Of a stretch of 64,000 nucleotides of DNA, positions 1 to 11,034 are shown one piece after another. The DNA comes from Callaeas wilsoni (lineage: Eukaryota > Chordata > Aves > Passeriformes > Callaeidae). The translations under genes were made by a program, and so were the position numbers. Position 1 is the stretch's first letter. Every line of letters begins with the position of its first letter. Location of the stretch: positions 186,001 to 250,000 of the forward strand of contig VWPU01000914.1 in NCBI GenBank assembly GCA_013398955.1, read 5' to 3'. Under the pieces are notes generated by a model. It was not told where the DNA came from and made no database searches. It was given only the letters and a program-made list of their open reading frames with translations.

Positions 1-651
<651 letters not shown>

Positions 652-1557
652 CTAAAATATCCTGTCATCATTTATATATTTCTCCCAACTGAGCATTTGC
701 CCATACAATGCCAATTTAACACATCTATCTATATACAAGCCTGGTGACACATATCAAACTCACTTGCAGCTATTTTGATTCATCAACCATCTGAAAACAG
801 TATATCCAAAATATTTACACTGTGCAATCTGTAAAAGGCTCGGCACATTTAAGCAATTACTCGTTTCTTTCCTTAATCATCTCCCCAACCCACCTGGCAT
901 TGTGGCTGAATCGGGTGGAACTGACTGGAAATTTCCTTTTTCGGGAATGGTATCTGATCCAAGCAGTCAGTTCTAATGAACAGCCCTTTTCCTCTGCCTA
1001 CTGCTGCACTTGACAGATTCGCAGATTCCTCGCAATAGCTGCAGGTCAAGGTCATCAGTGAAGACTGACCAAGGACAAAGGGCTGTCCAATCCACAGGCA
1101 TTTGCCCTATTCGGCATCATGCCCTTAATACTAGCAAAGTTTCAGCACACAGCTATATTCTCACCTATACTCTCCTATAAACAAAAGACTGTGTTACATT
1201 TTTTCATTATGTTCAGGATGCAGGACATGGCTGAAGCATGAATAAATAAGAGAGAACACTTACTAGCATAAAATGTTCTTGTTAAAAATCAAAATTTTCG
1301 GAAAAAAGCAATTAAGATGACACTTAAACACAAGTACTCCAGAAGGCAATTATCTTCACACAAATCAGCTTTAATGACCAGTGATTCCCACATTTAAGCA
1401 GAACACCTGACAAAATTTTAAATCTTGTAAACTGCCGTTTTCTAATAATCTTGAAATGCACTGTCAGTCTGCAAGATACTCAGTGCATCACCTGAAGGTC
1501 TCTAATATGATACAGAGCTAGAGAGCAAAGCCAAAAAGTGAATCAAATTTGACATGT

Positions 1558-1600
1558 TGACGTCAGTGAATCACAAAAGGGAATGGACAGTATAAATAGA
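1558..1600 (+). promoter_or_regulatory. Candidate antisense core promoter: consensus CRE plus TATA box
   Basis: A full palindromic TGACGTCA, the site bound by CREB/ATF factors, lies at 1558-1565. After 25 bases comes TATAAATAG at 1591-1599 on the plus strand, opposite to SYT1. The order and spacing fit a TATA promoter with a proximal CRE. No clear initiator is seen at about 1620, and no coding frame follows. This is a motif call only, and chance remains possible. Confidence 0.3.
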
Positions 1601-4600
1601 GAAAATTAATTGCCTAAAGGATCTAAGAGGAGTGCAAAGCATAGTCACTGGAACTTCCACTACAAATTACCAGTTCGGGAAGATGACAGAGCATCTACAT
1701 CTTCCTTACTCTATATTTAATGAACTTCTTTTCTAACTTTTATTCAAATTACCCTAATGACAGATAAAAATACAGGAGACTAGTTAAACAATATTTTCTG
1801 CAATATTTTTGTGCCTCCAATTGTTCATCAAATGCATCTGCTAGAAAAGACTAGCTGCACCGTATGTAGAACAAATGAGAACTGATTACTAAACAAATGA
1901 ATGGTAAAAGACAAATGGTGAACAGATTAACAGCTGTTTATGGGATGTATTTTATGAAGTAAGCAGCAGCAATTCTGCAGTAAAAGTTGCATTAGATCTG
2001 CACTTATTAGAACTTAAGATCTGTATTTCATGCATTAGTATTTAATTTTGTCTTCAAATCTGGTGTAGTAACATTCTGTAGCATAACTGACTCTTCTACA
2101 TTTTTTTTCATCCAGCACTCACAAATGTAAACCCATCATCTTTCACAAGAACAATGTGCTCTACTCAAATTCTAAACTTCACATGTGCACTTGTATGTTA
2201 GACACTTAGCACCTGAAACAGCATTTACATAACACTATACTGAGGATAATCCACACGAGTTATGCCAAAAGGAAATGAATGATGTGCCCAAATTTATCAG
2301 CTTTTTGTTTCGCTGATTTGTCAGCAGTGCCTGAAGCATGGATACGGAGAGCAGCAAGAATATGAGATGAGGTTCTGCTAGCAGGATGCCTCTGTGTGAG
2401 GTAAGAGAAGAGGAACACATCAAGTGCAGGTAAACTGTGAGAATCAAGGGGTTGAGGAGACAGGGAATGTAGGCATTAACAGGCTAAACACATATGAATC
2501 CTGCAGATGAAAAAGCTTGTGTAGGTAGTGAATTCAGGAGCCTTTGTGCTGAAAGTGCTGTATCAACTGGTATTCTGGCACTGCTGCCTTGGTTCTCTGG
2601 AGCATCAACAATGCAGGGTACCTTGGGGAACATCTGAAACACTTGCAGATACCTCAGCTTCTTTTTTATAATGTGTTGTCTGCTCTCATCTGTTTTTAAT
2701 TTAATTTCACCTAACAGCCCTTATGATGCAATTAAATGATCATCAGATTAATATCTGGGACATCAAGAGTTATGCAGAATTCCTTACTTATCTCTTCAGA
2801 GAAAATATGCTTCCTTTTTTATTAAACAAAGCATAAGCACTAAAGGAAAAAAGCTGGGGTGGCACAAAATCTGGACATTTACAAAACCACTTCAAACTTG
2901 AATTTTGAAAAACCAGAAAGGAATGGATTATTTTTCCCAATAGAAGTGTACTGTCTCTGTCAAGGAAATGGCTCATTTGAACATTGTCATCGACAAAGAT
3001 TGCTGAATCAATGGATGTAAATAACAGATTTAAGACAAGTGAAAAATACAGTTATCATTGGCTTTGAAGAGATGTTTTTTCCTTTCAAAAGCATGATACA
3101 AATATTTTTAAATGTTAATCATTTTACATAATATTGACAAAATTTTCCAGAATTACTACAGACTTTGAGAGTTTTTCTACCTGTGCTCCTCAATTTAGGA
3201 TGCTGCCAAACAAGCCTTAACTTTGGAAAAAGTTAAGTTTTCAAAAGCTACTTTTCTATAAAGTCATCTGAAGATGGGCAGATCAGAATCAAGTGACTGA
3301 AGTCACTGGCCAGTTTGGAAGACTCAAGTCTGCAGCCTTTATTTTTTCAGGCTGCTGTTTACCAACTGTGACTAGCATCTATAAAAATCTTACCAGCAGT
3401 GTAAGAAATTTCTGTTTATGCAGTGGCTCATTTTGAAGATCCATATTGATTAATTTCAGTTGGACTTTACCCATGCTTACACTACATTTTCAAAGAATTA
3501 TATTTTACTAGTGGACAACAGTGGGAACCTACAGTTTGAAGACTACCTCCATCTGTATTATAGCAGTTTGACCAGACTCAGCAGTTTGAAGCCTCAGGAG
3601 GTCTTTGGACAGGAACCACTGAACAAAAGACCTCTGTGGCAGATGAAGCAGGGTGGGTGACTTGCAAAATGCAAATCTTGACCCAGGGATCAAGGTGCCA
3701 GGGAGCCAGAAGCGTCTTGTACAACTTGTCTTACCGACTGCCTACACAAGGGGGTGCTTTGAAACAAGCAATACTTACCTACCCAACCGAAAAAGGAAAC
3801 CAAACCAAGAGCAAAAGCTATTGGTTTAAGGATAATTAATATGTGTGTAAACTTTCTGGTATTTCAGTGCTATTTTCTTTGTTCTCCTCCTCTGGGAAAA
3901 TATAGAATACTTATTTTGAAGAAGCTGTCATGGATGTCTACGTGATTTGGTGATTCTACAAAGCTCTTAAAGACAAATCTATAAGAGGGGATTTGCTGAG
4001 TAGCAGTTAGTAAATAAGGTCTTGAATTAGTGCTATTGATCCAATCCAAAGTATGCTCTAGGACTCTAGTCAGAAATGCAGGAATGAAGCCCATTTGTAA
4101 AAGGAAAGCGTAGAAAAAAAGAAACACATGGCTTACTCCTGGGCAATAGCAGGGCACTGAAAGGAGTAAGCTCTAGGAATGTGTCGAACCAAGGCATTTT
4201 GGGTACCAATTTTGCATACTTCATTTATGCTGAACAACAGTCAGACATGGATGCAGCTAAATGTGAGCTCTCTTATCCCTCTCTGTTGCTTCCTTCCACT
4301 AATGCCAGCCAGAATTGTGCACATACTGTAGGTCATCTGATGCACTTGATAACATTTCACAAATAAAGCAGCTGTGATGCTCTTAGATTATCATTTTAGT
4401 TTGGGCTCAGGAGTCTGTTTACAAGTCTTATCTCCAGACCATACGCATAGATCATGCTTGTACTCGTGTTCTGCAGCGATCTGTGAGGGCACAATGGACA
4501 GAGTGGGAATTAATGTTCCCAGAGGTCACCTAGTGGTACTCCAACTGCAGAAGCCAATTGGCCCATGGGAGAGAACCTAATACAAAGCACTGCCCCCACA

Positions 4601-6120
4601 AACCCTGAGTCCTCAGGCCTGACTGCTTCATTTCACTGACTTGCTTCTACTGAGCTGCACTAGGTACAGCTTGTGTCCCAACCTGCCGTTAGATCTTGGT
4701 CCTCTGAGCATGCTAGATTCAAAGGGAAGGATGTATTACTAAGTTATTCAATTTAAGAGCTACACATTTTGTCCTTTATATAAAGACATGCTTACTTGGC
4801 CTTACACAAAATACTTGGAGAGGTACAGGCCTTGGGTCTAAAACTGACATTTCCATTAGATGATCTAAAATTAACAAATGCCTTGGAGGACATTTGACTG
4901 CAGAGGAAAGACTTTAAGGGGGAAGTCACAAAATGTGTAACAGCATCAAAGTGCTGCAGTCTGGGAAAGAGAATAAAATCCTCAATTCTAATTATTTTCT
5001 TCCCTTTCTGAGTGCAATGTCAGAGGAAACTTTACTAACTTAGAACCCAAATAGAGGGAAGGTCAATGAAGAACTGAAGAGCTGAATTAAAAAGTGAAGA
5101 CTCCCATACCAAAAATACTGTTCACCAAACACTCCCAATTGAGCAATTAAGCAGCCCCACTTAAACTGTGACAGCACAGGACTATCACATGATGGCATCT
5201 TCCATATTATACTGCAAAAGAGGCCCATAGCATGTTGGAATTGATAAATACTAATAATCTATGTTTCAGAGGGGGCATGATGCTTAACAGGAAGCTGCAA
5301 CTGCCAAATAGCTGTATGTGAAGGACATTGCTGTAATCTAAAGCTCTGGTAGCCTGAACATGGGAGCACTGGCGGTTTTAATTTATTAAACCATAGTTTT
5401 ATCTTAGCTTTTTGCATTTACAGCTTCTAATCAGGGAGCAAATTCCATATATAGCCATATTCATACTTCCTGTATAGAAATTCCCCAGGGACCCCCATGT
5501 TCTGGAAATCAATTTGACATTCACTAGAAATTACAGAAAATGTCCTGAAAGCAAAGACCCAGATAAAAGATACCACTAGCACAGCAGAAGGAATACAAAG
5601 GTGATCAATGCAAAGAAAAGAAAATGCTGATACATGGTAAAGTGACTCATGAAAGACAAAAACTGAAAATACATACTTGCATATACTGATGATTTAAATA
5701 CTAGGATTCAGGCTTATATAGCTACATTTCCACCCCAGACACTCTTGTATGTGAGCTCTTGCTTTAATGGCATGGTTGCAAAATATTACTTTTACTTCTT
5801 ACATTTACTGCATTTTTTTTTTCTGGTTAAAGTTCATTTACATTCAAAGTACCTTTGACCCACCACTAGAAAGAACCATTGCTAAATAACTTAATGAATG
5901 CACTCATGCTCATATTTCTCCCCTTTATTTTTTGAGCATGTGCAGTTGCATAAGACTCTCCCTGTGAATAGTTTATGAAGTTACTGAAGCCTTAACTTTG
6001 CTAAACGAGGTATGTTCTGACAGTGAAAGCTCCCCACACACAAAACAGCCTGTGGAAGTGCACTGATCAGATGGGTTCACTGACTGAATATACCCCTGCC
6101 TATAGCTTTTTTGACATTAT

Positions 6121-6140
6121 CATGCAAAATCATGCAAAAT
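6121..6140 (+). repeat. Perfect 10-bp tandem duplication with octamer-like motif
   Basis: Two head-to-tail copies of CATGCAAAAT. Each contains ATGCAAAA, one base off the POU-factor octamer ATGCAAAT. It could be a small slippage duplication or a paired POU site. Confidence 0.6.
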
Positions 6141-7275
6141 TTCTGAATTAAGCAGTAATCCTTGATACAGCTACAAATTTAGCCAAGGTGCTTGGGCTGT
6201 TTGAGAATATAATGTGCCTCAACGTGTATGCTCAAAATCTGGAAGTCAAAATGCATAAAAGAACTAAGATATTTACCTGAGGGCAAAAACCACACCTGCT
6301 ATTGTAATTTGCGGATCATTTATGTTTATTATTGCTGGTATTAATTCACCTTTTACGGCATGTGATATGTTCTGTCAAGGTAAAACGCAATTACCCAACA
6401 CGATATCTTCTTCCTGCAGAGCACAACTATTTGTCTGTTCCTCCCTCTCTTTTTTATGTGTTTTGCTCCCTCTGTCCTCCAGTTCCTCACTGCTCAGTCT
6501 CATCAGCTCCTCTGCCCCTTGTCTCTTGAGACACATGGTGGAGAAAGCAAGAGGGGAGTGTCCAGATGAGACAGGATGGTGCAGCAGCCAGAAAGAGGAA
6601 GTAAAGCTGCTGAGATGTCTTCTTCTTTAAGGAAGTACCTCAGAGGGACTGCAAATGCCTTCAAGCTTAAACATCAGGTTTCATCTGTATAAATATTACA
6701 ATGAAAATAGCTCCTCTATTAACCTCCACATTCCTCTCCATTTCCAATCAAAATGAGACAGAATAAGAGCAGAAGAGTATTAGCAGAGCCCTGCGTTCTG
6801 CTGGCTGTCACTGTTGCTCGGGGCTGCTCTCTTGGGCTCATTTTCAGCTCAACCAAGGCACCACCTCTTTGGTGGCCACATGGCTGCTCGGGAAGGTCCC
6901 TCCTACGGTGTCTGGCACCTGGCTGCCCTTCCCAGCAGTGCCAAGCTTCTGCAGGGATGTCAGATCTCCTCTTACCCTTTAACAGCTCTTAGCCCTCCTG
7001 CCTCCTCCTCCTTCCCACTTCCTCCAGCAAATACAGCCATTTCTTCCACTGCCCTCTATGAAAGACGATACACCCCACCTGGCACACAATGACCCAGAGG
7101 AGGAACCAGCAGCCCAGCTTCCTGCAGCACAGCATGTCCCTTGGGAATGACTGTGATGCTGGCCAGCGTGACAAATAAAACAGCCTCCCTTTCCAGCAAA
7201 ACCTCTAGGTCACCTCATACAGAAAACTGTGCAGCGAAAGGAATGACTTCAGTGAAAGATGTTTGCTAATCCAGT

Positions 7276-7602
7276 AGGGTGGTTGCAGCTGGACAAGGGT
7301 CAGTCTCTTCTCCTAGGGGACCAGTGACAGGATGAGAAGACACAGCCTCAAGCTGTGCCAAGGGGAAGTTTAGGGTAGATATTAGAAAAAAATTCTTCAC
7401 AGAAAGAGTCGTTCAGCATTGGAATGGGCTGCCCAGGGAGGTGGTTGAGTCACCATCCCTGGAGGTGTTTAAAAAAGACTTGATGAGGAACTCAGTGCCA
7501 TGGTTTAGCTGATAAGGTAATGCTGGGTCACAGGTTGGACTTGATGATCTCAAAGGTCTTTTCCAACCTAGTTTATTCTCTGGTTCTGTGAGTCTGTGAG
7601 AT
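7276..7602 (+). mobile_element. CR1 LINE 3' end, 5'-truncated
   Basis: About 330 bp of the 3' end of a chicken-repeat-1 type LINE in plus orientation, antisense to SYT1. The diagnostic order is present: a segment for the GGTCTCTTCTCC-like region, the stretch around ATTCTTCACAGAAAGAG, GGCTGCCCAGGGAGGTGG, CATCCCTGGAGGTGTTTAAA, then TTGGACTTGATGATCTCAAA with TTTTCCAACCTAG, ending in degenerate TTCTGTG-type octamer repeats near 7585-7600. Strong 5' truncation is the normal state of CR1. There is no open reverse transcriptase frame. It is diverged enough to be an old, dead copy. Confidence 0.95.
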
Positions 7603-9581
7603 AGTATTTTTAGAATGATGATTCTTATAGGTTCATGTACCTTATATCTGTTGCCATAAAACTTTAAAAATAAGAAAAGTAGTTCAGGATCTAGAAAATT
7701 GCCAGAGACAATGCTGAGGCACGCTGAGCAGCTGGGAAAGATGAAGACAGCTGGAGCCTGTAACTAGACCTGGAAGCCAGAGAGGTTTGCTGAAGACTTT
7801 TCAAAAACTCTATGTACTAACAACAGTTGAGGCCAAATACTTCCTTGAGAAGGGACAAAAACATCCATGAGGCTAATATTCAATTATGACAAACAAATAC
7901 GTAGAAGTCTGAGATGATGCCTTTATATCATGTGGATAATTCTATTTTGTGGTTAAAACACCTTTCACTTTTTTTGTGATATCCACAATATATTGTACTT
8001 CTAACCTCAACTGACAGACTGTAGGAAAAAAGAACAGTAAAAAAAAATCTGACTTGGAACTAGAAGTTTCAAAGGGACAAAATACTCCAGTCATATCAAC
8101 CCCAGGACTCAAAAATCAAGAGAATAAGCCTCAAAAATAATGAAACTGATGGAAAAATGAATTATGCTTATGCATGTTTGATTTTTTTGCTTATTCTTTC
8201 TCACCTATACATCTTTGATTTCATTGTATGCAATGAACACTGGTCTTATACTCCTGTTCAGATTTTGAACATTTGGATATATTGTATCACACTTTCCACG
8301 TTTGCCCTGTGAATGTGAGAGTCAGTCTTGTATTTCAATGTTTGAAAGTGGAATCACATTTCTTGCATTCTAGAATTAGTGATGCATACTACATATGAAT
8401 ATTATAAATTCCCACATTAGGTATGAACTCCACTGCCTAGGAAGAAAGAGCTAATTTGCATACTTTTTTATAAAATACTATGCAGGGGTAAAGTCCTTAA
8501 AAGAGGAACAGATTTGTGAATTCTGACACTTATAGAAACTCTGTGTTTGCCAGTGTTATGTTAACATATACAATTTTAACACAGGCTGCTGTTACACAAT
8601 GACTTAGGATCTAAAGGACAACAGCTACTACTAGAAGATAACAATCACTGAATTAGTGCATCAATTTCCAAGTGAAAGTAAGAATCAGTTTTATTTCTTT
8701 CTGGTATTTAATATTAACTTAAAAGTTCTCAAATAGACATGGCTCATATATAGCAATTTTCACCCGTAGACCACAAAGTATCTTACAAAGGAGGTAGGTA
8801 ATAATATCTGAACTTCACAGGTGGAGACACTTATACATAAAAAATATTACTTTGGTTAGAACAAAGAAAACACTGTGGGAGCATTGGAGCAGCAAAGTTC
8901 ATGTCAACTGCAGGTCCTAGGCACCCACCCACAAGTATAGGGAGCTAAGGGCTGGAGGATGTCATTCACATGGTGCAAGCAAGGCCCTGGGGTGCAGTGG
9001 CAACCTTGGATCCCACCAGAGGAAGCACCTACAGTGCCACCCTGGGGTGCATGCACACTGCGTGAGGCCCCGGTAGCACAGAGGCAACACAAACGCACAG
9101 CCAGAACGAACCCCTTCAGCACACCAAATCTTCAGCACTGTGTGCCATGTAGGACAGCAGAACCACGCGCACATTATAGGTGCCCAGCATCCTAGCATCA
9201 GGCCCCTTAAGGGTGTACCAACACATCTCACTGGCACCTCAGCTACTGCAGTGCCAGGAGCCTTGCTCGGCCCTTAGCACACCTGCTTCTGTCTGCTTCT
9301 TCCCAAGCAGCAAGTCACAGGACCACTTTCAGACTTTCTGCATGGACGTTTCATACAAAAGAGTGATGATGCTGAGAAGGACTGAAACGTGGCACTTCCT
9401 ACCCTGGTGTGAAACAGTTACTATCTGTAGGGTAGTTACTGTGCCACAGAGAATGTAATGACATGCCTTGCTCTGAAAATGTTCCAGCCTTGTGGAAGCC
9501 TTTGGGACCTTAAAACTTAATTTTATCATTATAGATCTGTACCACAAAGAGATTTGAGTTTCATTTGTCATGCTCTGCTAC
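7603..9581 (-). other. SYT1: SYT1 35-kb intron, segment B
   Basis: Unique intronic sequence between a CR1 and an LTR. From 7603 to about 8880 it is AT-rich and featureless. From about 8890 to 9310 it turns GC-richer with several CpG, including CCACGCGCAC near 9165-9174. I recognise no repeat family or gene there. Confidence 0.8.
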
Positions 9582-10446
9582 TGTGGTGCATTAACCCTGG
9601 ACAGATTCTAGGTGCCTGCCAAAGCTGCTCTATCCCTTCTCTTCTCAGCTGGGCAGAAGAAAATAAATACCACTAAAGGTCCTAGGTCAAGACAAGGACA
9701 TGGAAAGATCACTCACCCATTACTGTTGTAAAACAGACTCAGCTTGGGGAAATTAGCTTAATTTATTACCAGTCGAGTAAGGTATGAGAAATAAAACCAA
9801 ATATTAAAACACCTTCCCTCCACCCCTCCCTTTTTCCTGAGATCAACGTTTCTCCTAACATTCTCTAACCCCTTCTCCTCCTCAGTGGTGCAGGGGGACA
9901 GAGAAAGGGGTTTGCAGTCAATCTATCACGTCTCTACCACTCCTTCCCACTCCTGGAGGGGGAGGACTCCTCACACTTTTCCCTTGCTTCAGTGTGGAGT
10001 CCCTCCCATGGGAGACAGTCCTCCACAAACTTCTCCAATATGTGTGCTTCCCACAGGCTGCAGTTGTTCACAAACTGCTCCAGTGCAGGACCCTCCCTCA
10101 GGGTGCAGTCCTTCAGGACCACGCTGCTCTGGTGTGGGTCCTCCATGGGGTCACCAGGCCTGCCAGCAAATCTGCTCCAGTGTGAACTTTGTTCCCCATG
10201 GGGCCACAGGTCCTGCCAGGACCCTGCTGAAGCCTGGGCTTGCCATGGGGTCACAACCTCCTTCAGGCCTTCACTTGCTCCAGTGTGGGGTCCTCCATGG
10301 GCTGCAGGTGAATTTATGCATTCTTGTGGACCTCCAGGGGCTGCAGGGTCACATCCTGCCTCACCACAGGCTGCACCAGGGGCTGCAGCAGAATCTCTGC
10401 TCCAGTGCCTGGAGCACCTCCTCCCCTCTGCCCTGACCTCAGGGTC
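9582..10446 (-). mobile_element. 5'-truncated LTR of an avian endogenous retrovirus (probably ERVL-type), minus orientation
   Basis: Read on the minus strand this segment matches the second LTR at 36681-37609 over its 3' three quarters. Shared blocks include the CCTGGAGCACCTCC region (10410-10423), the GTGTGAGGAGTCCTCC region (9961-9980), a TTTCATTTCTCA-type block (matched at 9785-9795) and the 3' end CCAGGGTTAATGCACCACA, which finishes in CA at 9582. Homology stops at 10446, so roughly the first 245 bp of the LTR are missing. No retroviral coding sequence adjoins it. It holds a ~50-bp tandem array (next entry). The ERVL assignment comes from recollection of bird LTRs and is less sure than the LTR call. 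Confidence 0.85.
10021..10406 (-). repeat. Degenerate ~50-bp tandem array inside the LTR
   Basis: On the plus strand the anchor CTGCTCC(AGTG) or close variants recurs at 10031, 10075, 10124, 10172, 10224, 10275 and 10397. Spacings are mostly 44-52 bp, and one unit near 10324 has lost its anchor. Each unit also carries variants of GGGTCCTCCATGGGGTCAC. The array makes the region GC-rich and leaves long spurious open frames on both strands. Confidence 0.8.
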
Positions 10447-11020
10447 TCCTTCTTACTTGAAGCTTTAGAAACAATCCTTTTTCTTTCCTGATACCTGACT
10501 GTCATTTTATTATCCAGACAGCAATACTGTAACCAGAATCCATACACTTGGATGAAATACTGAGTTATGGGATACCACAGAGTAAATAGAACTCCCTCCT
10601 CATACATACCAAACCCATGAACCTGCCCATTGAAACAGATCTGCTGTTCCTTAGCTTTGTTGCCAGTTCAGCTTTCAATTTCCCACCTCATTAAAATATT
10701 TGGTGAAATTCTCAGTGAAATTTACTGCCTCTCCATGTGAAATCAGGTAAAATGTAAAAATGTAAAGTACTTCTATTTTGTAAACAACCAAATTCTCTTC
10801 ATAAAGGTATGACAGCCTTTCCTTTAGGACTTGATCTTTTGCCTCTATCCATTACACAGCCCAGGAGAGATATAGTATTGACTTTGAACAGATACTAAGC
10901 AGGTTTTTATGTCTGTTTTTATCCAGCCCTTGAAAAGTCATGTGATGAACCTGTTTTTTTCACCCTCTGTAAGGTAAGATAAAGACAAATTAAAAAGACT
11001 CTTCTACAGCCTAGCATGTA

Positions 11021-11034
11021 ATATATATATATAT
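11021..11034. repeat. (AT)7 microsatellite
   Basis: Seven uninterrupted AT units. Confidence 0.9.

Noticed and set aside
10021..10406. CRISPR-like appearance of regularly spaced repeats
   Set aside because: The units are adjacent and degenerate, with no constant repeat and unique spacer pattern, and they sit in a vertebrate LTR.
9885..10436. Open frame of 183 codons, plus strand, with other long frames beside it
   Set aside because: It lies wholly in the LTR tandem array, whose GC-rich repeated units lack stops in several frames on both strands. The translation is a low-complexity product of the repeat and shows no domain.
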